Below are positions 52,720-61,253 of a stretch of DNA of 64,000 nucleotides, in pieces. Position 1 is the first letter of the stretch. Every line of letters starts with the position of its first letter. The notes below the pieces were generated by a model. It saw only the letters and a list, made by a program, of their open reading frames with translations. It searched no databases and had not been told where the DNA came from. The position numbers and the translations under genes are program-made. Source of the stretch: Bin5 sp034428395 (GTDB taxonomy: Bacteria > Chloroflexota > Anaerolineae > Caldilineales > Caldilineaceae); NCBI GenBank assembly GCA_034428395.1, contig DAOUHX010000424.1, forward strand, positions 1-64,000, in the 5' to 3' direction.

Positions 52720-55677
52720 ATGGCTGAACGCAATCCGTTTAACGAACTGCTGGAAAGGCTGGACGAGGACGACTGGGAGCAGATCGAAGAGGAGCTCATG
52801 CAGGACGACAACGGGCCTTCAGGGCCGGCCGCGCCGCGTCGCGGCGGCGGGAACGGCGGCCAAGGCGGCGGACGCCTCTTGTGGTGGCTGCTGCTGCCGT
52901 TCCTGGCGTTGATCCTGTTCAACACTGTGCTGGGATTCTATACCGACTGGCTTTGGTACGACAGCCTTGAACTAACCTCGGTCTTTTTTACTCGCATCAT
53001 TGCCTCGCTGGGCTTGTTCGCGGTGGGGGCTGTCGCATTCTGGCTGTTCTTCGTGGCGAACGTGATGGTGGCCCGGCGTCTGAATCCCCAGGGGCTGGCC
53101 GAGACGCCCGTAATGGAGGTCATACAGTCGATCGGCGTGCGGCTGACGCCGATCATTGTGCTGGTCGGCGCCTTCTTCGCATTCTTCATGGGCACCGGCG
53201 CATCGTCGGCCTGGGAGGAGCTGCTGCTCTTCTTCAATCAGCAGCCGTTCGGCCGGGCAGACCCTATATTCGGTCGCGACGTCAGTTTCTTCCTCTTCAC
53301 TTTGCCGATCTGGCAGTTCCTGCGCGGCTGGCTCATGACGGCCACAGTGATTACCCTGATTGCCACCGCCCTGGCGAGCGGAATCGGCTGGCGCGGCTGG
53401 AATGCGCCGGCCGCAGTGCGCGCCCACCTCAGCCTGCTGGGCGCCCTGATCCTGCTGCTCATCGCCTGGCGCTACCGGCTGGACGCTCTCGAACTGGTCT
53501 ACAGCGCCCGCGGCGCCGTCTTCGGCGCCGGGTATACCGACGTTCACGCTCAGCTCCCGGCCTTCACCATTCTGGTGTTCGTGACCATCATCGCCGCCAT
53601 TCTGCTGCTCGTAAACGTATTCCTGCGCCAGGCATGGCGCGCGATAGTCGTTGTTCTCGTCGGTTGGGTCGCCATCTCAGCGCTGGCCGGAAACGTATAT
53701 CCCAACCTGGTACAACGCTTCCAGGTCAACCCGAACGAGTTCACCCGCGAGCGCGAATACATCGCGCACAACATCGAGTTCACGCGCGCGGCGTTCGGGC
53801 TGGACAATATCGTCGACGAGAATTTCGACGCGGCCAGCGAGCTGACCGCCGACGAACTTTTGGACCAGCCGGACACGATTCGCAACATTCGCCTGTGGGA
53901 CTACCGCCCGCTGCTCCAGACTTACAACCAAGTGCAGGCCTTGCGGCAGCAGTATCAGTTCACCGACATCGACATCGACCGCTACGACATCGAAGGAGAG
54001 CGCAGGCAACTGATGTTGTCGGCCCGCGAGCTGATACCGGATCAGCTGGAGCAGCCCGCGCAGACGTGGGTCAATCGCAAGCTGGTCTACACCCACGGGT
54101 ACGGTGTGGCGGCATCGCCCGTGGCTGAAATTACGCCCGACGGCCTGCCGACATTTGTGCTGAAGGACCTGCCCGTTCAGGGCATCTTGGAGGTAACTCG
54201 ACCCCAGATCTACTTCGGCGAACGCACCAATGACTACGTCATAGTCAAGACCGAGACCGAGGAGTTCGACTATCCCCGCGGTGAGGGAGGCAACGTCTTC
54301 ACCACCTTCGAAGGTGACACTGGTATCAACATCGGGGGATTTCTCCCCAGGTTGGCCTTCGCCATTCAGTTCGCAGACATCAACCTGTTCATCAGCCAGG
54401 AGCTCAATTCCGAGAGCGAGCTTCTTTGGCGTCGCAATATCCTCTTGCGCACACAGGAGGTTGCCCCTTTCCTGCGCTTCGATTCAGATCCCTATATCGT
54501 CGTTGGCCAGAACGGACACCTCTACTGGTTCCTGGACGCGTATACGGTCAGCGGACGTTTTCCCTACAGCGAGCCGACCGCCGTCGGGACAAGGACCCTT
54601 CCGCCCGGCTTCAACTACATTCGCAATCCGGTCAAGGTCATTATCGACGCCTACACCGGCGACATGAACTTCTACATCGTCGAACCGGACGAACCGATCG
54701 CGGCCGCCTATGCCCGCATCTTCCCTGACCTCTTCAGCACCTATGACGAAATGCCGGACGATTTGAGAGCGCATATCCGCTATCCCAACGACCTGTTCAG
54801 CATTCAGGCCGGCGTATTCCGCACCTATCAGATGACCGAGCCGACCGACTTTTACAACCGCGAGGATGTTTGGGCGTGGCCGGAAGAGATCTTCGACAAC
54901 CAGTCGCGGCCAATGGAGCCCTACTATGTGCTGATGCAGTTGCCGGGCAACAGTGACCTCGACTTCATTCAGATCCTGCCCTTCACACCGGCCAACCGCG
55001 AAAACATGATCTCATGGCTGGCTGCCCAAAACGATCCGGCCAAATACGGCGAAATGCTGGTCTATCGATTCGGCAAGGACTCGCTTGTCTTCGGGCCCAA
55101 GCAGATAGAGGCGCGCATCGACCAGGACCCTGTTATCAGTTCGCAGCTCAGCCTGTGGAACCAGCAGGGCAGCCAGGTGATCCGAGGCAACCTGCTGGTG
55201 ATCCCAATCGGCGAAAGCCTTCTCTACGTGGAACCGCTCTATCTGCAGGCGGCCACCGGTAAGATCCCCGAGCTCAAGCGGGTCATACTCGCCACCTCCG
55301 AGCGTGTCATCATGGCCGAGAACCTGGGCTTGGCTCTCGCCGAGCAGTTCGGACGGGACGTACTCTCAGATGAGAAACTTGCCGAGCTGGCGCTGAGCGC
55401 CGACGGTCGCGTGCCCGCCGACCAGCCGCGCGCGTCGACGCCGGCAGAGACCGTGGACCTGGGCGGCTCGACATTGGTAGAACTGATACTCGAGGCGAAC
55501 AACCGCTATGACCTGGCGCAGGACGCGTTAACGGCGGGCAACTGGGCTGCCTACGGCGCCGAGTTGGAGGCGCTTCAGCAGGTCCTGGAACGAATGATGG
55601 AGGTCAGCGGCGTCTCGCCGGAACCGGCTCTGCAGCCCGTGCCAACGCCGACAGCCGCGGCCGAAACGTCAGGTTAG
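52720..55677 (+). CDS. UPF0182 family membrane protein
   Basis: A 985-residue protein with an acidic cytoplasmic N-terminus (about 1-50), about seven transmembrane helices to residue 330 (WWLLLPFLALILFNTVLGFY, LGLFAVGAVAFWLFFVANVM, LTPIIVLVGAFFAFFMGTGA and others), and a very large extracytoplasmic domain. Family markers include QRFQVNPNEFTREREYIAHNI, LWDYRPLLQTYNQVQALRQQY, LVYTHGYGVAASPV and RNPVKVIIDAYTGDMNFYI. From general knowledge the family is widespread in Actinobacteria, Cyanobacteria and Chloroflexota with no known function. The C-terminal 60 residues are Pro/Thr/Ala-rich. Length is typical. Confidence 0.93.
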   Translation: MAERNPFNELLERLDEDDWEQIEEELMQDDNGPSGPAAPRRGGGNGGQGGGRLLWWLLLPFLALILFNTVLGFYTDWLWYDSLELTSVFFTRIIASLGLFAVGAVAFWLFFVANVMVARRLNPQGLAETPVMEVIQSIGVRLTPIIVLVGAFFAFFMGTGASSAWEELLLFFNQQPFGRADPIFGRDVSFFLFTLPIWQFLRGWLMTATVITLIATALASGIGWRGWNAPAAVRAHLSLLGALILLLIAWRYRLDALELVYSARGAVFGAGYTDVHAQLPAFTILVFVTIIAAILLLVNVFLRQAWRAIVVVLVGWVAISALAGNVYPNLVQRFQVNPNEFTREREYIAHNIEFTRAAFGLDNIVDENFDAASELTADELLDQPDTIRNIRLWDYRPLLQTYNQVQALRQQYQFTDIDIDRYDIEGERRQLMLSARELIPDQLEQPAQTWVNRKLVYTHGYGVAASPVAEITPDGLPTFVLKDLPVQGILEVTRPQIYFGERTNDYVIVKTETEEFDYPRGEGGNVFTTFEGDTGINIGGFLPRLAFAIQFADINLFISQELNSESELLWRRNILLRTQEVAPFLRFDSDPYIVVGQNGHLYWFLDAYTVSGRFPYSEPTAVGTRTLPPGFNYIRNPVKVIIDAYTGDMNFYIVEPDEPIAAAYARIFPDLFSTYDEMPDDLRAHIRYPNDLFSIQAGVFRTYQMTEPTDFYNREDVWAWPEEIFDNQSRPMEPYYVLMQLPGNSDLDFIQILPFTPANRENMISWLAAQNDPAKYGEMLVYRFGKDSLVFGPKQIEARIDQDPVISSQLSLWNQQGSQVIRGNLLVIPIGESLLYVEPLYLQAATGKIPELKRVILATSERVIMAENLGLALAEQFGRDVLSDEKLAELALSADGRVPADQPRASTPAETVDLGGSTLVELILEANNRYDLAQDALTAGNWAAYGAELEALQQVLERMMEVSGVSPEPALQPVPTPTAAAETSG

Positions 55678-55783
55678 CCCAACCGAGCAAGCACGGACCC
55701 GCCGGTCGCGCTTTCCTGCGTCGTTCCTTCCCGGTAGTCTCGAATGCAGGTCCATTCAGTTCAATGTTAAACAGGGAAATGAC

Positions 55784-56314
55784 TTGATCGGACCAAACGA
55801 AGATCCGCCGTCAAGCGTGAAGGAACTGACGCACAGAATTGAGCAGGAGTGGGAAGCACTGCAGCAGGCGATATCGCCTCTTGACGTTGAGCAGATGACC
55901 GCGCCGGGCGCCGGTGACTGGTCGGCCAAGGACGAGTTGGCCCATCTCGCAGCCTGGACGAGAGGCGTGGCCGCCCTCCTGCGCAAGCAGCCCCGCTACC
56001 CTGCAATGGGTCTGCCTCCCGATCTCCTGCCGCACGCAATTGACCTTGACCGCTTGAACGAGATTATCTTCGAGAACAGGCGCGATATCCCGCTCAAACA
56101 GGTTCTGGACGAGGCGCTCGCAGCCCACCTGGACCTGCTGGCCGCAGTATCCGAACTGCGCGACGCAGACCTGATGCGGGCCTACAGCGAGTTTCAACCG
56201 CAGGACGGCGAACTGGAGGACGACGAACCGATCCTCTACCAGATTGCCGGCATTTCCTATGGCCACTACGTCGAGCACAGGCAGGATATATTGAAAAATC
56301 TTAGCGGCGTCTGA
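55784..56314 (+). CDS. ClbS/DfsB-like four-helix-bundle protein (DinB-related), copy 1
   Basis: A 176-residue protein with PPSSVKELTHRIEQEWEALQQ, GDWSAKDELAHLAAWTRGVAALL and ISYGHYVEHRQDIL, the helical layout of the ClbS/DfsB or mycothiol-dependent/DinB superfamily; the His residues in AHLAAW, GHY and EHR are candidate metal ligands. The start is TTG at 55784, with AGGGA six bases upstream. It is about 60 % identical by eye to the next gene, so a tandem duplication. Family members include the colibactin self-resistance hydrolase ClbS and thiol-dependent enzymes; no specific reaction can be claimed here. Confidence 0.85.
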   Translation: MIGPNEDPPSSVKELTHRIEQEWEALQQAISPLDVEQMTAPGAGDWSAKDELAHLAAWTRGVAALLRKQPRYPAMGLPPDLLPHAIDLDRLNEIIFENRRDIPLKQVLDEALAAHLDLLAAVSELRDADLMRAYSEFQPQDGELEDDEPILYQIAGISYGHYVEHRQDILKNLSGV

Positions 56315-56626
56315 AAACGAGACGAAGACGCGAAGCCATTGAGAGCAATTGCGGGCCGGCGTTCTCACGCTGGCCGCTGCTGGCAGCCTCGCCGGCCGGA
56401 CCCTGCCGGACTCACTATCCGCTGTTCGGAAAAGAACCTGGTTACGGGCGCAGTGCAGTCTGCCGATGTATGGACGCCAACTGTCTTCGCCGGCTGCATG
56501 GAACTGACAAGCCCGCCCAGTAGGCCTTCGCTAGCAAGTCCGCAAATTGGCATAGAATCAAGCCTGTCCCGTCTGCGGAGCGACGTTCCACCTTTTGATG
56601 CGTAGATGAAACGAGAGGGAGTCCCA

Positions 56627-57157
56627 TTGTCTGAAATCCCCGATGGTCCGCCGCCAAGCGTGAAGGAAGTGATAGACAGAATCGAGGAGGAGTGGGAAGC
56701 CCTTCAGCAGGCGCTTTTCCCTTTCAGCGAGGCACAGATGACCGAGCCGGGTGCCGGCGGCTGGTCGGTCAAGGACGAACTGGCACATCTTGCCGCATGG
56801 GCCAGGGGGCTCGCCGCGCTCGTGCGAAAGCAGCCGCGCTACCCTCCAATGGGCCTCCCGGCAGGTTTCGCTCCGCACACCGCCGGCATCGAGCGAATGA
56901 ATGAGATAATCTACGCGAACAACCGCGACCGCCCTCTCGCGGCCGTCCTCGAAGAACTGCGCACCGCGCACGAGGACGCGCTGGCCGCAGTAGCCAACTT
57001 GAGCGACGAGGACCTGGTGCGGCCCTACGAAGACTATCAGCCGCAGGACAACAGGCCCGACGGCCACACGCCCGTCCTGTGGCGGATCGCAGGCAATACC
57101 TTCGGCCATTACGCAGAACACAGAGAGACCATCACAAAAATGTGGACCGGGAAATGA
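56627..57157 (+). CDS. ClbS/DfsB-like four-helix-bundle protein (DinB-related), copy 2
   Basis: A paralogue of the preceding gene, 176 residues if read from TTG 56627: PPPSVKEVIDRIEEEWEALQQ, GGWSVKDELAHLAAWARGLAALV, NTFGHYAEHRETI. TTG 56627 has GAGGGAG five bases upstream and gives an N-terminus exactly co-linear with copy 1; an ATG at 56606 adds seven residues and lacks a ribosome binding site. Its stop overlaps the start of the uronate-dehydrogenase-like gene (ATGA), so these two are co-translated. The 312 bases between the two copies hold no gene that I can support. Confidence 0.85.
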   Translation: MSEIPDGPPPSVKEVIDRIEEEWEALQQALFPFSEAQMTEPGAGGWSVKDELAHLAAWARGLAALVRKQPRYPPMGLPAGFAPHTAGIERMNEIIYANNRDRPLAAVLEELRTAHEDALAAVANLSDEDLVRPYEDYQPQDNRPDGHTPVLWRIAGNTFGHYAEHRETITKMWTGK

Positions 57158-58053
57158 ATGCAAACAGAAAAGTCGTTGTCACTGGCGCTTCGGGATACAT
57201 AGCCAGTTTGCTACTGCCGGCCTTTCGCGAGCGCTACGAGCTGACCCTTCTGGATGTGCGTACCGAAGACCGCGACGGCAACACTGTTGCAGGCGTCCAG
57301 ATCGCCGACCTGACCGATCGCAACCGGGACAGTTATCGCCACCACTTTCGCGGCGCCGATGCCGTCGTTCATTTGGGCTTCACCCAGGCCGATGACAAGT
57401 CGGACGCGGTCCAGGACTTCTACGCCGAGCTGTCCAATGTGGAAATGGCCTTCAATGTCTACCAGACTTCGCAGGAGGAGGGCGTGCGCAGGGTCGTTGT
57501 CGCCAGCTCAAACCACGCCGCCGACTACTACGAGCGCCTGATTCTCGACAAGAAGTGGGACGTGGTCACGCCCGAGATGCGGCCTTTCTCCGACAACTTC
57601 TACGGCTGGGCAAAGGAGACATACGAACACCTTGGCTTCGTGTTCGCTGTCGGCCGGATGCAGTACCGCGGACTCCAGGGCCAGGAATCAGAGCCCCGTC
57701 CACTCGAAAACATCCAGGTGCGCATCGGTGGCCCGAGGGAGGATGACCTCGAAAGGATCGCGCCCGGTGACCTCAGGCGGATGTACAGGGGATTGGCTGT
57801 CTATATCAGCCAGCGCGACATCCAGCAGCTCTTCATCAAGAGCATCGAGACCGAGTGCATCGAAGACGAAGAGGGAGTGCCGTTCCAGGTCTTCTACGGG
57901 ATCAGCGGCAACTCGCAGGCCTTCTGGAGCATCGTCAACGCGCGCAAGGTGATCGGGTACGAGCCGCAGGACAACAGCGAGTACCGCTTCAACGATCAGA
58001 TTCACCGCCATATTCGAGCCGCGCAAGAGAGAAGTTCAGAAACCGAGCCATGA
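57154..58053 (+). CDS. NAD-dependent epimerase/dehydratase family protein, uronate-dehydrogenase-like
   Basis: A 299-residue extended SDR. Cofactor motif VVVTGASGYIASLLLPAF is near the start, the catalytic Ser in VVVASSNHAADYY, and the Tyr/Lys pair in FYGWAKETYEHLG. The SSNH context resembles uronate dehydrogenases that oxidise glucuronate or galacturonate to the aldaric acid lactone, but the usual sequence around the active-site Tyr is not fully retained (AMP/ribitol contacts cannot be judged). The ATG at 57154 overlaps the stop of the DfsB-like copy 2. Convergent with the acylase gene. Confidence 0.8.
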   Translation: MNANRKVVVTGASGYIASLLLPAFRERYELTLLDVRTEDRDGNTVAGVQIADLTDRNRDSYRHHFRGADAVVHLGFTQADDKSDAVQDFYAELSNVEMAFNVYQTSQEEGVRRVVVASSNHAADYYERLILDKKWDVVTPEMRPFSDNFYGWAKETYEHLGFVFAVGRMQYRGLQGQESEPRPLENIQVRIGGPREDDLERIAPGDLRRMYRGLAVYISQRDIQQLFIKSIETECIEDEEGVPFQVFYGISGNSQAFWSIVNARKVIGYEPQDNSEYRFNDQIHRHIRAAQERSSETEP

Positions 58054-58128
58054 CGTTGTGGGGAACTCTTTTGCCGGCGGCAGCTTAAGGTCAATGATGT
58101 GACGCAGTTTCGGCAGCCGACTTCCCGT

Positions 58129-60501
58129 TTATGCTGCGGGTTGATTCGCGAAGTGGGTAGCAGGCCCGTCAGCGGCGTAGTCGTCACCGAACGCGAGGAA
58201 ATGGTAGCGGCCTTCAAGCCACTCGGTCAGCTGATCGCAGTAATGGTCGGAGCCGGGATGACCCGACTGCCCCTGTGACTCCACCGCCCACATCCCGTTC
58301 TCGCCCAGATCGCTGATGAGCCGGTAGTTCGCGCCCATCAGCGCGCCCCAGTTGGGATCGAACCCGGTATTACATACGGTCACGCCGCTCCCGCCGACCG
58401 GCAAGCCGCCCCGGTCGAGTAGTTCACCCAGGTCGCCGCGCCCCGACAGTACGTGCCGCAGCTGCACCTTGTGCAGCTCGCCCCATTGCCAGCCCGACAT
58501 CTCCTTGCCCAGGCGGTCCTCTAGGTCCGCGAGCGCTGCGCGCAGCGCGTCGAGGACCGCCGCCTCGCGGTCCGCCTCGCCAAACCAGCCGGCCGCGTCG
58601 CCGTGCAGCAGCGCCGCCGCCAGCCCCCCGCACGACCCGGCCAGTGCCGCGGCCAGTTCGCCGTCGAACCTCTCCTCCGCCACGCGTCGACTCCAGCGGT
58701 GGAAAAAGACCTCAAAGATGGAGGACGCGACCGAATCGGGCGCCATGTTGTGGTCCCAGCCGCCCAGGCATTGGCCGGCCTCCCGGAGGATCGGATCGCC
58801 ACTGTTCCCCAGAAGCGGAAGCAGGGCCGGCAACGCCTCATCTGCCCGCAGCGTGCGCGTGTCCCGCTGCATCTCGGCGAAGGCATCGCGGTCAAAGCTG
58901 CCGCGCGCCTCGATCATCTGGCGGATGCGCCGCGCCCTGTGGCCGGTGGCCCACGTGCCTGACAGCGGGTAGGGGAAACTGTCAGGGGCGACGCGATTGT
59001 TGGCAGTGGCTATCCAGCCGCGCTCCGGGTCCTCAAGCCGCGGCATTTGCTCGAACGGGATCAAGCCTTGCCACCCGTGGGCAGGGTCCCACCCCGGCCG
59101 GTACCCGCGTTGCCAGACTTTGCGAACGGGGATCCCGCCGACGGACTGGTAGCCAATGCTTCCCTCCACGTCGGCGACAACCAGGCTCCAGGTAGGCACA
59201 CGCCAGCTGCGCGTCGCTTCGCGAAACTCGGCGACAGAGCCGGCCCGGTCAATGCCCAACAGCGAAGGCAGCCATCCGCAATATGTGTGGCCGAGCCAGC
59301 GCAGCGATACCGGGCCGGTGCCTGCGGCTTCGGCCGGCAGAATCTCGTCCACGATCGGGCCGTTGCGCGAGAAGCGGATAGTTTTCTCGATTGGACGCCC
59401 GCCCCGCACTTCGATCGTCTCAACTACCTTCCTCTCCGCTTCCCACTTGCCGTCGTAGAGGAAGCAGCCCGGATGCTGCGCGTCGGTCCGCTCCCGGTAG
59501 AGGTCCCGCTGCGAGCAGATGTTATTGGTGATGCCCCACGCGACGCGGCGGTTGCGTCCAAACATCACCGCCGGCATGCCGGTATACGCCATTCCGGCCA
59601 CGTCGAACGACCCTCCCGTCAACTGCACCTCGTACCAGCAGGAAACGGCCGCAAAGGCGATGTGCGGGTCGCTGGCAACCATCGGCAGGCCAGACTTCGT
59701 CCGCGCGCCGCTGACGACCCAGTTGTTGCTGCCTTCACCCTCGTGCGGGTCCCCAACGCTGGCGCCGACGGGAACAGTGCCCAGCGCGCCGGCCGGGTAG
59801 GCGCCCGCGGGAATGATGCTCTCTTCATCGGCCTCGCCGGTTAGAAATGCACGATACAGAGCGTCGTCATTCAGCGCCCGGCGCGCCAATTCCGGCCCGA
59901 CGATGACGGGGAAGCGTACCGTAAGGTAGTAGCGAAACTCGGCCGCAATGGCCAGGCAGTCCACGGGCGACCAGGGTTCCGGCTCGTAGTCGAGCAGCGC
60001 GAATTCAATCGGCAGATTGTCGTGTGTCCTGTCGATCAGCGCATTTAACCCCTCGCTGAACCTCTGCAACAGCGTCCCAGTCTCATCCGGCGTCGCCTCC
60101 CATTCGGAGCGGGCCACGCGGTTCAGCCCGACTGTGCGCGCAACCGTGTCCAACGCAAGCCCTTCGGGCCCGAGTACTTCAGCCAGGCGGCCGTGGCCCT
60201 TGCGCCGCAGGTAGTCGAGCTGGAAGAGACGGTCCTCGGCCATGGCGTATCCAAATGCGAAGAAGAGGTCCTCGTCGTTCTCTGCCAGGATCCGGGGTAT
60301 GCCCCAACGGTTGCGGACGATGCGCGTCTCTCCACTGACGCCGGCTGCCACGCGGCCCTCAGAATCGGGGACCCGGCGTCGCGACTCGGCTCGCCACCAG
60401 TCGTCGAATTGGGCGCGCGTGATGCCGCTTGTCGCACACAGCGAAGCGATCGACTCACCTCCGCCCAGCCGTTTCACGAGTTCGGCAGAGTTCATTTCCA
60501 T
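58129..60501 (-). CDS. Penicillin acylase family protein (Ntn hydrolase)
   Basis: A 790-residue enzyme of the penicillin amidase/acyl-homoserine-lactone acylase family. The alpha subunit region starts near residue 60 (TRIVRNRWGIPRILAEN); the autoprocessing site is EGEGSNNWVVSG, with the nucleophile Ser258 becoming the beta subunit N-terminus; MVASDPHIAF and the beta-chain Asn in IATANNRVAPD fit the family. Unlike most members it has no signal peptide. Instead residues 1-45 (ESIASLCATSGITRAQFDDW) resemble a small helix-turn-helix. Start is ATG 60501 (or 60495); a longer frame to 60564 has no support. Substrate could be a penicillin-, AHL- or peptide-type amide. Confidence 0.9.
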   Translation of the reverse strand: MEMNSAELVKRLGGGESIASLCATSGITRAQFDDWWRAESRRRVPDSEGRVAAGVSGETRIVRNRWGIPRILAENDEDLFFAFGYAMAEDRLFQLDYLRRKGHGRLAEVLGPEGLALDTVARTVGLNRVARSEWEATPDETGTLLQRFSEGLNALIDRTHDNLPIEFALLDYEPEPWSPVDCLAIAAEFRYYLTVRFPVIVGPELARRALNDDALYRAFLTGEADEESIIPAGAYPAGALGTVPVGASVGDPHEGEGSNNWVVSGARTKSGLPMVASDPHIAFAAVSCWYEVQLTGGSFDVAGMAYTGMPAVMFGRNRRVAWGITNNICSQRDLYRERTDAQHPGCFLYDGKWEAERKVVETIEVRGGRPIEKTIRFSRNGPIVDEILPAEAAGTGPVSLRWLGHTYCGWLPSLLGIDRAGSVAEFREATRSWRVPTWSLVVADVEGSIGYQSVGGIPVRKVWQRGYRPGWDPAHGWQGLIPFEQMPRLEDPERGWIATANNRVAPDSFPYPLSGTWATGHRARRIRQMIEARGSFDRDAFAEMQRDTRTLRADEALPALLPLLGNSGDPILREAGQCLGGWDHNMAPDSVASSIFEVFFHRWSRRVAEERFDGELAAALAGSCGGLAAALLHGDAAGWFGEADREAAVLDALRAALADLEDRLGKEMSGWQWGELHKVQLRHVLSGRGDLGELLDRGGLPVGGSGVTVCNTGFDPNWGALMGANYRLISDLGENGMWAVESQGQSGHPGSDHYCDQLTEWLEGRYHFLAFGDDYAADGPATHFANQPAA

Positions 60502-60749
60502 TTTGTCCCACCCAAGAGTTGCTGTTAAAGAAGCATTCGCCGGTTCACGCCGGCAGACCAACATCCCCGCCTGGCATGACAGTCGGAATGGCAGTTTGCC
60601 CTGCTTTGCGTCGGACGCGAGCGAAGCGCAGAAGTGGCAAATGAATGTCTGCCGGATGCCAAGCCATTCGGTTGACGACTATCGATGGGGCTGTCAATGG
60701 TGGAAAGCACCGCAGAGCCCATGTTCGGCCTCGGGGAGCTTCACTGAAG

Positions 60750-60826
60750 TGGCGCGCCAGGCAGGACTCGAACCTGCGACCTTCGCCTCCGCAGGGCGAC
60801 GCTCTAATCCACTGAGCTACTGGCGC
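60750..60826 (-). tRNA. tRNA-Arg(GCG)
   Basis: Complete cloverleaf on the - strand: acceptor GCGCCAG pairs with CTGGCGC, D arm GCTC/GAGC, anticodon stem TCGCC/GGCGA with loop CTGCGGA (anticodon GCG, codon CGC), T arm GCAGG-TTCGAGT-CCTGC, G discriminator and an encoded CCA. C35 and A20 are the usual arginine identity elements. The anticodon is unusual: bacteria usually read CGC with an ACG (inosine) tRNA. The gene lies four bases downstream of tRNA-Ser(GCT). Confidence 0.93.
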
Positions 60827-60828
60827 AC

Positions 60829-60923
<95 letters not shown>

Positions 60924-60945
60924 GTATTCCTGTGTCGGCTGTTAA

Positions 60946-61035
<90 letters not shown>

Positions 61036-61067
61036 CAGCCCCGGACTTTCCAGCCATTGACCCCTCC

Positions 61068-61097
61068 AGTATATACGCAGCGCTGACTCAGTGTCAA
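61068..61097 (-). promoter_or_regulatory. Promoter of the tRNA cluster
   Basis: On the - strand, TTGACA (61097-61092), an 18-base spacer and TATACT (61073-61068), with an overlapping TATATA at 16 bases. Transcription would start near 61061, about 26 bases before tRNA-Ser(TGA). Confidence 0.8.
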
Positions 61098-61235
61098 ATG
61101 AAATGGGTCCGGGCGTGCAGTCCAGACCGAGGTGCAAATTCCTATACCCCGTGCAGCACTCGAGCCCTACCCACCCCCCGCAATTCCCGGCCACTAGCAA
61201 CTGACCACTGACCACTGACCACTATCCACTTCCAG
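61098..61235. repeat. Dispersed intergenic repeat, copy C
   Basis: This fills the gap between the tRNA promoter and the serS stop codon. The first half (GTGCAGTCCAGACCGAGGTG at about 61115-61134, then CAAATTCC, CGTGCAGCACTC and CAATTCCCGGCCACTAG) matches copies A and B. The second half has the units ACTAGCAACTGACCACTGAC and CACTGACCACTATCCACTT (61193-61231). All three copies have the same orientation relative to the + strand. Confidence 0.75.
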
Positions 61236-61253
61236 GCTCCTGGGCACCGCGAC

